Source: Sideroxyarcus sp045866275 (GTDB lineage Bacteria > Pseudomonadota > Gammaproteobacteria > Burkholderiales > Gallionellaceae). Taken from it: a DNA stretch of 64,000 nt. The stretch covers positions 16,029 to 80,028 of the forward strand of contig BAAFRX010000011.1 in NCBI GenBank assembly GCA_045866275.1. Direction: 5' to 3'. Shown one piece after another: positions 41,366-50,900 of this stretch. The stretch's first letter is position 1. Each line of letters begins with the position of its first letter. The notes under the pieces are model-generated. The model was not told where the DNA came from, did not search any database, and worked only from the letters and a program-made list of their open reading frames with translations. Position numbers and translations under genes: made by a program.

Positions 41366-42250
41366 ATGGCACTGAACAATCGTTACGACTTCGTTTTGCT
41401 GTTCGACGTAAAAGACGGCAACCCCAACGGCGACCCGGACGCGGGCAACCTGCCGCGCGTGGATGCGGAAACTGGGCGCGGGCTGGTGACTGATGTCAGC
41501 CTCAAGCGCAAGGTGCGAAACTTTGTCGGCCTCGTCAAAGGCGAACAGCCACCGTTCGAGATTTACGTGAAGGAGAAAGCCATCCTCAATAAGCAGCACG
41601 AACGGGCTTATGAAGGGATAGGCAAGTCGGATTTACTCAAAGGCGACAACAAGAAACGCAAAGGCGGCGATGCGGTTGACGATGCGCGCGACTGGATGTG
41701 CAAGAATTTCTACGACGTGCGCACCTTCGGCGCGGTGATGTCCACCGGAGTGAACTGCGGCCAGGTACGCGGCCCCATACAACTCACTTTCGCCCGCTCG
41801 GTCGATCCCGTTGTCGCGCAAGAACACTCCATCACCCGCATGGCAGTCGCGACTGAAGCCGAGGCAGAAAAACAGGATGGCGACAACCGCACCATGGGCC
41901 GCAAATTCACCGTCCCATATGGCCTCTACGTCGCCCACGGTTTCGTCTCCGCCCATCTCGCCAACCAGACCGGATTCAGCGAAGAAGACTTGGAACTGCT
42001 GTGGCAATCGCTGGCACAAATGTTCGAGCATGACCGCTCCGCTGCGCGCGGCGAAATGGCGACTCGCGGACTGTATGTATTCAAGCATGAAAGCCAGTTA
42101 GGCAATGCACCGGCACACAGCTTGTTTGCCCGCATCCAGCCAAAACTGAAAGTTGAAGGATCAGTCCCGCGCAGCTTTGAAGATTACAGTGTGACAGTAG
42201 ATGAGACCGCCTTACCGCAAGGCATCACACTGAACAAGATCGTCGGCTAA
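41366..42250 (+). CDS. cas7c: Cas7c (Csd2), Cascade backbone subunit
   Basis: Protein of 294 residues with the Csd2 features RYDFVLLFDVKDGNPNGDPD at the start, GRGLVTDVSLKRKVRNFV, TFGAVMSTGVNCGQVRGPIQ and HEHSITRM-like AQEHSITRMAV. Several copies coat the crRNA spacer in the Cascade complex. It follows cas8c by 5 bases. A 600-base gap to cas4 is filled by a toxin-antitoxin pair on the other strand. Confidence 0.95.
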   Translation: MALNNRYDFVLLFDVKDGNPNGDPDAGNLPRVDAETGRGLVTDVSLKRKVRNFVGLVKGEQPPFEIYVKEKAILNKQHERAYEGIGKSDLLKGDNKKRKGGDAVDDARDWMCKNFYDVRTFGAVMSTGVNCGQVRGPIQLTFARSVDPVVAQEHSITRMAVATEAEAEKQDGDNRTMGRKFTVPYGLYVAHGFVSAHLANQTGFSEEDLELLWQSLAQMFEHDRSAARGEMATRGLYVFKHESQLGNAPAHSLFARIQPKLKVEGSVPRSFEDYSVTVDETALPQGITLNKIVG

Positions 42251-42254
42251 AACC

Positions 42255-42548
42255 TCAGCGCCGCCCCGCCCAATACGTTGGGCGGCGGCTTTGGTGGGCG
42301 ATGGCAATGACTCTGATGGATGAGTCCTGAATTCGGAATATCAATGTGTACGGAAATCGCTTGAAGTACAACCTGTTTGTCCCTCGCAGACCGGGGGCGC
42401 CGATTCCAGGCTGCCCGGCTGCCAGCTCAACGACGCGCCGCAATTCCTGGGTGAATGCGCGGGCGGGTACTGTGCCGCCATTTTCCCGATACCAACGGGT
42501 TGCTTCCTCGACCTCAGACAGTGCTTCCTCGTTGAACGAGATACGCAT
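42255..42548 (-). CDS. RelE/ParE-family toxin inside the cas operon
   Basis: Protein of 97 residues: ISFNEEALSEVEEATRWYRE at the start, then ARAFTQELRRVVELAAGQPG, FKRFPYTLIFRI and VIAIAHQSRRPTYW, which is the RelE/ParE superfamily pattern (PF05016). Such toxins cleave mRNA on the ribosome (RelE) or poison gyrase (ParE); the sequence does not settle which. It lies on the minus strand, four bases beyond the cas7 stop and tail to tail with it, and starts three bases after the stop of its antitoxin gene. Confidence 0.85.
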   Translation of the reverse strand: MRISFNEEALSEVEEATRWYRENGGTVPARAFTQELRRVVELAAGQPGIGAPGLRGTNRLYFKRFPYTLIFRIQDSSIRVIAIAHQSRRPTYWAGRR

Positions 42549-42551
42549 TAT

Positions 42552-42800
42552 TCAACGTGCTTTTTCGATAATGGCATCGAGGCGTGCAAACACCTCTTCG
42601 GCGGGTATCCAGACGGCCTTGCCGGCATCCATATCCGCCACACGCCGCGCGATTTCCTCATCCCAAGCCTTGGCGATGGCTTCCGGAGAATCTTCCGGTT
42701 CGCCTTCGAGGCTGACGATCAAACGATGGATCAATTCGCCCCGTTCATTCGGCGAGAGTTGTAGTGCCTGGTTTTCCAGTTCTTCCAGCATGGCGCCCAT
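42552..42800 (-). CDS. Antitoxin, addiction-module component (PF09720-like)
   Basis: Protein of 82 residues resembling the 'putative addiction module component' antitoxins paired with RelE/ParE toxins: ALQLSPNERGELIHRLIVSL, then EAIAKAWDEEIARRVADMD and VWIPAEEVFARLDA. The ATG at 42800 has GGAGG at good spacing; the frame opens at 42833. It precedes the toxin gene, the usual order. Its promoter must lie in the roughly 50 bases up to cas4, from where cas4 is read the other way. Confidence 0.85.
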   Translation of the reverse strand: MGAMLEELENQALQLSPNERGELIHRLIVSLEGEPEDSPEAIAKAWDEEIARRVADMDAGKAVWIPAEEVFARLDAIIEKAR

Positions 42801-42850
42801 GATGTCCTCCGTTAACTTGATTGATGCGCGCAAATGATAGCACTGCCACC

Positions 42851-43474
42851 ATGAACGAGACAGACGATCCCATCATGCTTTCCGCGCTCCAGCACTGGAG
42901 CTATTGCCCGCGCCAGTGCGCTCTGATTCACCTGGAGCAAGCCTTTGAAGAGAACGTCCACACCATGCGCGGTAATGCGGCGCATGAGCGGGTGGACGAA
43001 CCGGGGTTTGAGACTTTCGAGGGCGTACGCAGCGAGCGGGCTTTGCCAGTATGGTCAGATCGTCTCGGGCTGGTGGGCAAATGTGATGTAGTGGAGTTTC
43101 ATCCCGACGGACAGGTTTATCCTGTGGAATACAAGCACGGCAGGAAGAAATTGCAGATGCATGACGACCTGCAACTTGCCGCGCAAGCGATGTGTCTGGA
43201 AGAAATGTTCGGCAAGCCGGTATTGAAAGGAGCGATCTACCATCACACTTCTCGCCGCCGCCGCGAAGTTTCAATCACGCCGGAATTGCGGAAGCAAGTT
43301 GAGGAAACCATTGCTGCCATCCGCGCCATGCTGGCCTGGGGAAAACTTCCGCCGCCTGCCAACGATGCGCGCTGCAAAGAGTGCTCACTGATCGACATCT
43401 GCCAACCGCGGGCGATGACACGCAGCCTGGCACATTCCAGCCTGGAAGAATCGCTTTTCGAACCGGAGGATTGA
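42851..43474 (+). CDS. cas4: Cas4, PAM-selecting nuclease of acquisition
   Basis: Protein of 207 residues. Four cysteines for an Fe-S cluster are visible (C19 or C23 in SYCPRQC, C175, C178 and C184 in CKECSLIDIC). The RecB-like nuclease motif includes GKCDVVEFHPDG and PVEYKHG. In I-C systems Cas4 works with Cas1-Cas2 to trim prespacers and select the TTC PAM. No clear Shine-Dalgarno precedes the ATG at 42851, and it is separated from cas7 by the antisense toxin-antitoxin pair. Its stop overlaps cas1. Confidence 0.92.
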   Translation: MNETDDPIMLSALQHWSYCPRQCALIHLEQAFEENVHTMRGNAAHERVDEPGFETFEGVRSERALPVWSDRLGLVGKCDVVEFHPDGQVYPVEYKHGRKKLQMHDDLQLAAQAMCLEEMFGKPVLKGAIYHHTSRRRREVSITPELRKQVEETIAAIRAMLAWGKLPPPANDARCKECSLIDICQPRAMTRSLAHSSLEESLFEPED

Positions 43475-44511
43475 TGGCGCGCCAGATACTCAACACCCTC
43501 TACGTGATGACGCCCCACAGCTATCTCCATCTGGAGAACGACACCCTGCGCGTAGAGGTGGAGCGCGAGAAGAAGATGCAGGTTCCGCTGCACCACTTGG
43601 GCAGCGTGGTTTGTCTGGGCAACATCATGCTCTCGCCCGCCCTGATGCACCGCTGCGCGGACGATGGCATCAGCCTAGTCCTGCTGGATGGCAACGGGCG
43701 TTTCAAGGCACGATTGGAAGGCGCGGTCTCGGGCAATATCCTGCTGCGGCAAGCGCAGCATCGGCAAGCAAGCGATGGCGCTTTCGCGCTGAACCTATCG
43801 CGCGCCATGATCGCGGGAAAGTTGCGCAATGCGCGCCAGGTCTTGCTGCGCGGCGCGCGCGAAGCGGCTGACGAAGCAGATGCAAAAGCGCTCACCGCCG
43901 GTGCAGCCGCACTGCGCGCTTCCGTGCGCACGTTGCCGCAAGCCAACAACCTCGACAGCGTGCGCGGCATCGAAGGCGATGCCGCAAAAGTCTATTTCTC
44001 CGCCATGAACGGCATCGTCCGCCGCGATGCGCGCAACACCTTCGCCATGGATGGCCGCACGCGCCGACCGCCACGCGACCGCATCAATGCCCTGCTCTCT
44101 TTCCTCTACTCCATGTTAATGAACGACTGCCGTTCCGCGCTGGAAACTGTCGGCCTCGATCCGCAGCTTGGCTTTCTACACGCCGTGCGCCCCGGGCGCG
44201 CCGCACTGGCGTTGGACTTGATGGAGGAGTTCCGCGCCATCATTGCCGACCGCTTGGTGCTCACCCTCATCAATCGCGGGCAGATCAGCGCCAAGGATTT
44301 TGTCGAACGTGAAGGCGGCGCGGTCTTGCTCGAAGGCGATGCCAGACGCGCCGTCGTGGTCGCCTATCAGGAGCGGAAGCAGGAAGAAATCACCCATCCG
44401 TTGCTGGAAACCAAAATGCCCATCGGACTGCTGTCGCAAATCCAAGCGCGCCTGCTGGCAAGACACATACGCGGCGAAACCGAAACCTACATTCCCTTCC
44501 TCGCGCGCTAA
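43474..44511 (+). CDS. cas1: Cas1, integrase of spacer acquisition
   Basis: Protein of 345 residues. Metal-binding residues of Cas1 are in RGIEGDAAKVYFSAM (Glu), LGFLHAVRPGRAALALDLME (His, and Asp/Glu in ALDLMEEF). The start is the ATG at 43474, overlapping the cas4 TGA, with GGAGG upstream. It integrates prespacers at the leader end of the array together with Cas2. It is followed by cas2 after one base. Confidence 0.95.
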   Translation: MARQILNTLYVMTPHSYLHLENDTLRVEVEREKKMQVPLHHLGSVVCLGNIMLSPALMHRCADDGISLVLLDGNGRFKARLEGAVSGNILLRQAQHRQASDGAFALNLSRAMIAGKLRNARQVLLRGAREAADEADAKALTAGAAALRASVRTLPQANNLDSVRGIEGDAAKVYFSAMNGIVRRDARNTFAMDGRTRRPPRDRINALLSFLYSMLMNDCRSALETVGLDPQLGFLHAVRPGRAALALDLMEEFRAIIADRLVLTLINRGQISAKDFVEREGGAVLLEGDARRAVVVAYQERKQEEITHPLLETKMPIGLLSQIQARLLARHIRGETETYIPFLAR

Positions 44512-44512
44512 C

Positions 44513-44803
44513 ATGCTCATCATCGTCGCCTACGATGTCTCCACCGAAACCAAAGAAGGCCGCCGCCGCTTGCGCCGCGTCGCAAAAGTGTGCGAGGCCA
44601 TCGGCCAGCGCGTGCAAAATTCGGTATTCGAGTGCCGCGTCAACCAGATGCAATACGAAGAACTGGAACGCAACCTGCTCGCCGAAATCAACGAAAAAGA
44701 AGACTGCCTGCGTTTATATCGACTCACCGAACCGGTAGAATTGCACATCAAAGAACACGGACACTTCCGCGCCGTAGATTTTGAAGGGCCTCTGGTAATA
44801 TGA
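44513..44803 (+). CDS. cas2: Cas2, acquisition complex subunit
   Basis: Protein of 96 residues with the Cas2 start MLIIVAYDVSTETKEGRRRL and the second strand region RVQNSVFECRVNQMQYEELE. It forms the centre of the Cas1-Cas2 integrase. It is the last cas gene; the CRISPR leader follows directly. Confidence 0.95.
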   Translation: MLIIVAYDVSTETKEGRRRLRRVAKVCEAIGQRVQNSVFECRVNQMQYEELERNLLAEINEKEDCLRLYRLTEPVELHIKEHGHFRAVDFEGPLVI

Positions 44804-44985
44804 CCTCGCGCGAACCACAAGCACCGACACTAACCCAGCAGGTTCGCGTTTCACGTAACACTTTGTGTGGAATTTGTTTATTTCCACACTCCAAGAATTG
44901 TGTGGACCTGGAAAAAGCAATTTTTTCGAGGTTCGCGCAAAGTTCGCTTTTAAACGTTACAAGTCATAGCGTTGAAAGCAAACAG
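44804..44985 (+). promoter_or_regulatory. CRISPR leader
   Basis: The 182 bases between cas2 and the first repeat are AT-rich compared with the flanks and without a gene. They hold an inverted repeat GTGTGGAA (44865-44872) / TTCCACAC (44882-44889) with 9 bases between the arms, and a third GTGTGGA at 44900-44906. Such elements could bind a bending protein or the acquisition complex. The array is read in the same direction as the cas genes, with the handle-like GGATTGAAAC at the repeat 3' end. Confidence 0.8.
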
Positions 44986-47900
44986 GGCAGCGCCCGCGCC
45001 TCGGCGCGGGCGAGGATTGAATGGGTATGTCGTGATCGAGTATCTGGACACGCTGGGGGGCAGCGCCCGCGCCTCGGCGCGGGCGAGGATTGAAGTGCCA
45101 TTTCGCGCCAGAGTCCGCTGCGGGCGCCGGGCAGCGCCCGCGCCTCGGCGCGGGCGAGGATTGAAACACCCTGCTGACGACACCACTTGAGATAGGCTGT
45201 AGGGCAGCGCCCGCGCCTCGGCGCGGGCGAGGATTGAAACAGCCGTCTGACAATCTCGCTATAGGCGATGGGCTGGGCAGCGCCCGCGCCTCGGCGCGGG
45301 CGAGGATTGAAACATCATCCCACCCGGCATTCAGCGCGAGCTGGTTGGGGCAGCGCCCGCGCCTCGGCGCGGGCGAGGATTGAAACTTGTCGGCGGCCAT
45401 GCGCGCCTTGAGCGCGGCACGGGGCAGCGCCCGCGCCTCGGCGCGGGCGAGGATTGAAACACCGGACTTGGGGGCAGGACTCAAACTTCTATGGAGGGGC
45501 AGCGCCCGCGCCTCGGCGCGGGCGAGGATTGAAACTGCACCTTGCCGCAAAGGATGGATACGGATACTGGATGGGCAGCGCCCGCGCCTCGGCGCGGGCG
45601 AGGATTGAAACAATCTCGGAGCGGCGATGCGTCGCGCCTTGCTGCGGGGCAGCGCCCGCGCCTCGGCGCGGGCGAGGATTGAAACCGCCAAACCTGGCTA
45701 TCAAATACGGCTCACGCAGGGCAGCGCCCGCGCCTCGGCGCGGGCGAGGATTGAAACTGACCTTCCAGCGCTGGGGCAAGAGGCTGATGCCTCGGCAGCG
45801 CCCGCGCCTCGGCGCGGGCGAGGATTGAAACCGACGTTCCACAACATGTAGCCGTGGCGGATCACGGGCAGCGCCCGCGCCTCGGCGCGGGCGAGGATTG
45901 AAACCTTGCTGGCGGTAATTCGCCCAACAGCTACGCTCAGGCAGCGCCCGCGCCTCGGCGCGGGCGAGGATTGAAACGGTTGATTGGTCCCTGTAACGCC
46001 GGGTCGCGGGCAGGCAGCGCCCGCGCCTCGGCGCGGGCGAGGATTGAAACGCTTACTACCTGTGGCAACTCGACGCGGCTGATGGGCAGCGCCCGCGCCT
46101 CGGCGCGGGCGAGGATTGAAACCTGGTGCTCGACATCCATCGCGACGGCGAGCAGCGGCAGCGCCCGCGCCTCGGCGCGGGCGAGGATTGAAACACAACT
46201 GGTGCGGGGGAGGCGCACCCATAGAGCAGGCAGCGCCCGCGCCTCGGCGCGGGCGAGGATTGAAACATGGTGCTACAGGCCAATCAATCGTCGCAGGGAA
46301 GGCAGCGCCCGCGCCTCGGCGCGGGCGAGGATTGAAACCATAGTGGGCCGCCTTAAATGGCTCTGTAAAATGGCAGCGCCCGCGCCTCGGCGCGGGCGAG
46401 GATTGAAACGTCGCGGTGACGTGTCACTACGACGTGATCGAATGGCAGCGCCCGCGCCTCGGCGCGGGCGAGGATTGAAACCCCCTGCCCCCCTCCGGCG
46501 GCTGCCCCGCGCGCGGGCAGCGCCCGCGCCTCGGCGCGGGCGAGGATTGAAACGTCATGCGCCCCACGCACAAACTGCCGGTGTACGGGGCAGCGCCCGC
46601 GCCTCGGCGCGGGCGAGGATTGAAACGCCGCTGCCCTTGCTCGACAGCACGCGGTGATTGTGGCAGCGCCCGCGCCTCGGCGCGGGCGAGGATTGAAACA
46701 TGGTGCTACAGGCCAATCAATCGTCGCAGGGAATCGGCAGCGCCCGCGCCTCGGCGCGGGCGAGGATTGAAACTCCCCAACAGCGACTATTGCAACCGGC
46801 CCATAGTGGGCAGCGCCCGCGCCTCGGCGCGGGCGAGGATTGAAACTGCATCAAGGGCATGGGGGTATCCTTCGGGCAATGGGCAGCGCCCGCGCCTCGG
46901 CGCGGGCGAGGATTGAAACTCCATCCTCATCCAGGCCATGTTTCCGTACTTTTGGCAGCGCCCGCGCCTCGGCGCGGGCGAGGATTGAAACACGGGCATT
47001 ACGCTCATATCGCCATGCTTCAGCGGGGCAGCGCCCGCGCCTCGGCGCGGGCGAGGATTGAAACAGCAGCTCGTTGCGTTTCAGCCGCCACCATGCCTGG
47101 CAGCGCCCGCGCCTCGGCGCGGGCGAGGATTGAAACGAGATGGCGCTGAACGATTTGGCGGACAAGATTGGGCAGCGCCCGCGCCTCGGCGCGGGCGAGG
47201 ATTGAAACGGACAGCAGGCCGTCGTAGTATTCCGGTTCCAGTGGCAGCGCCCGCGCCTCGGCGCGGGCGAGGATTGAAACTTTGCAGACGGTCGAGAACC
47301 TTGCCAAACTCGTTTGGCAGCGCCCGCGCCTCGGCGCGGGCGAGGATTGAAACTCCGCCCTCATCCAGGCCATGTTCCCGTACTTTTCAAGGGCAGCGCC
47401 CGCGCCTCGGCGCGGGCGAGGATTGAAACATTTCATCAACAACATCACGCACCGTCTGATTCGGGCAGCGCCCGCGCCTCGGCGCGGGCGAGGATTGAAA
47501 CGGTCTGTTCGCAGAGCTGTGCCGCAGGCGCGGTCGGCAGCGCCCGCGCCTCGGCGCGGGCGAGGATTGAAACTTGCCATCGTGGATACGGCTATTCCCA
47601 TACACCTGGCAGCGCCCGCGCCTCGGCGCGGGCGAGGATTGAAACGCGCTGCTGGGCGCGGTCGATTTCGTCAGCCATTAGGGCAGCGCCCGCGCCTCGG
47701 CGCGGGCGAGGATTGAAACGTCTGCGAAGTAATCGTAGAGCGCCTGAATATGGTGGCAGCGCCCGCGCCTCGGCGCGGGCGAGGATTGAAACCTGCACTC
47801 CGAAACCCGCCTGATGATGCTCCGGCGGCAGCGCCCGCGCCTCGGCGCGGGCGAGGATTGAAACACGAGGGGTATCTCTGTTCCGCAACAAGGGCATGGG

Positions 47901-50900
47901 GCAGCGCCCGCGCCTCGGCGCGGGCGAGGATTGAAACACGAAGGGTATCTCTGTTGCATCAAGGGCATGGGGGGGCAGCGCCCGCGCCTCGGCGCGGGCG
48001 AGGATTGAAACACTCGTTGCGTGGCTCGAAAAGTACGGAAACATGGGCAGCGCCCGCGCCTCGGCGCGGGCGAGGATTGAAACCGCCCGGTGGCAATGGA
48101 AGAGGCACTGCCGCTGCTGGGCAGCGCCCGCGCCTCGGCGCGGGCGAGGATTGAAACTGCAAGATCGCGCTTGCCGCAGGCAATCTAACGAGGCAGCGCC
48201 CGCGCCTCGGCGCGGGCGAGGATTGAAACATGCTGCAAAGGCCTGCTGCATGAGCGCCTCACGGGCAGCGCCCGCGCCTCGGCGCGGGCGAGGATTGAAA
48301 CCATAGTGGGCCGCCTTAAATGGCTCTGTAAAATCTGGCAGCGCCCGCGCCTCGGCGCGGGCGAGGATTGAAACGTGTAAATAGTGTCGTAAAACGCGGG
48401 GTTGTGCGGCAGCGCCCGCGCCTCGGCGCGGGCGAGGATTGAAACACTTGACATGGCAATAATCCACAACCCACACTGGCGGCAGCGCCCGCGCCTCGGC
48501 GCGGGCGAGGATTGAAACGCCGCTGCCCTTGCTCGACAGCACGCGGTGATTGGGCAGCGCCCGCGCCTCGGCGCGGGCGAGGATTGAAACTGCACCTTCC
48601 AGGTGTCGCGCGCTTCCAGCGTGGGGCAGCGCCCGCGCCTCGGCGCGGGCGAGGATTGAAACCGCTACCTCTCCATCACCAGCCATCCGGCGATGAGGCA
48701 GCGCCCGCGCCTCGGCGCGGGCGAGGATTGAAACCACGCACCACGGCCTTTATTGACCATCGCATCCGCGGCAGCGCCCGCGCCTCGGCGCGGGCGAGGA
48801 TTGAAACAGCCCCGTCTCGTCAACGATTTGTTCGAGCGTGTGGCAGCGCCCGCGCCTCGGCGCGGGCGAGGATTGAAACCACCAAGAAGGTAGAACACGC
48901 GGATTTGTACGACGGCAGCGCCCGCGCCTCGGCGCGGGCGAGGATTGAAACAGCGCGCGGCGACGCAATGCGTAGCGCAATCCATGGCAGCGCCCGCGCC
49001 TCGGCGCGGGCGAGGATTGAAACCGCAAGCAGATGGAGCTGCTGGGCGTGACCGCAGGGCAGCGCCCGCGCCTCGGCGCGGGCGAGGATTGAAACAGGCG
49101 GGTGGGATTGCAATCTGGCTGGACTCACAGGCAGCGCCCGCGCCTCGGCGCGGGCGAGGATTGAAACACCTTATGGATGAGTCTGACTGAAACATGGCAT
49201 GCGGCAGCGCCCGCGCCTCGGCGCGGGCGAGGATTGAAACGCTGGCTACGTCGGCGCGAACCTGCTGCCCGGGGGGCAGCGCCCGCGCCTCGGCGCGGGC
49301 GAGGATTGAAACGAGCTTGCCGGCAGCGGCCATCAGCTCGCTCACCGGCAGCGCCCGCGCCTCGGCGCGGGCGAGGATTGAAACCGTCCGTACCAAAGAT
49401 GAGGCGGGGCGCATCGCCGGGCAGCGCCCGCGCCTCGGCGCGGGCGAGGATTGAAACACGTCCTGGAACACCTCTTCGGCCCGCGCGCTTTTGGCAGCGC
49501 CCGCGCCTCGGCGCGGGCGAGGATTGAAACTGCCCGCGACCCGGCGTTACAGGGACCAATCAAGGGGCAGCGCCCGCGCCTCGGCGCGGGCGAGGATTGA
49601 AACCCGCACATTGGCCACATGGACACAAACGAACTCAGGCAGCGCCCGCGCCTCGGCGCGGGCGAGGATTGAAACGTTGACGGGCTGCACGAGCTGCTGT
49701 GTGAACATCGGCAGCGCCCGCGCCTCGGCGCGGGCGAGGATTGAAACACGGGCTGATCGCCGTAGTTTTGCTGGAGTGGAAGGCAGCGCCCGCGCCTCGG
49801 CGCGGGCGAGGATTGAAACTCATTCCTGCGCGCCATCAACGCGCTGGCCAATCGGCAGCGCCCGCGCCTCGGCGCGGGCGAGGATTGAAACCCGATCTCG
49901 CGGTCGATGGTGAACACTGGCGCGAGGCAGCGCCCGCGCCTCGGCGCGGGCGAGGATTGAAACGGGCTATATCCAACACCGTTGCTTACTGGATAGCGGC
50001 AGCGCCCGCGCCTCGGCGCGGGCGAGGATTGAAACACGATCTTATCCGCCAAATCCGTCAGCGTCATCTCGGCAGCGCCCGCGCCTCGGCGCGGGCGAGG
50101 ATTGAAACTTCATCTGTGCGGCAACCTGCTCCGCCTTTGCCGGCAGCGCCCGCGCCTCGGCGCGGGCGAGGATTGAAACCTGTTGTAGAGTCCGGTAGCC
50201 TGAATCCACCATCGGCAGCGCCCGCGCCTCGGCGCGGGCGAGGATTGAAACGGCTCGGCCGCCTGACTTCCGGCGGGCCGCTGCTGGCAGCGCCCGCGCC
50301 TCGGCGCGGGCGAGGATTGAAACCGGCGCGTCGAACCAGCCCACCGGCATCCTCAACAGGCAGCGCCCGCGCCTCGGCGCGGGCGAGGATTGAAACGCGC
50401 GACCTGCCGAATTTCACGGAGCATGGATTCGGCAGCGCCCGCGCCTCGGCGCGGGCGAGGATTGAAACACCTAAAAGGAGAACGAAAATGACTGATAGGG
50501 AAGGCAGCGCCCGCGCCTCGGCGCGGGCGAGGATTGAAACAAGCATCCGGTGGCGCGGCGATCTCGTCCCGTTTGGCAGCGCCCGCGCCTCGGCGCGGGC
50601 GAGGATTGAAACGTCAAGACTGGAGCAGGCACTATCAGCGTCAAGGCCGGCAGCGCCCGCGCCTCGGCGCGGGCGAGGATTGAAACACTAACTCGCCCCA
50701 GAAGCAAAACCCGCGAGCCGGGCAGCGCCCGCGCCTCGGCGCGGGCGAGGATTGAAACGATGTCCGCACCGCAATGCTCGCAGGCAAGCCAGGGCAGCGC
50801 CCGCGCCTCGGCGCGGGCGAGGATTGAAACCGTCCGTACCAAAGATGAGGCGGAGCGCATCGCCGGCAGCGCCCGCGCCTCGGCGCGGGCGAGGATTGAA

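Noticed and set aside
46339..46808. Seven-base overlap CATAGTG between the ends of spacers 46774-46808 and 46339-46371
   Set aside because: Too short among 116 spacers to claim adjacent protospacers, and the base triplet before the second would not be TTC.
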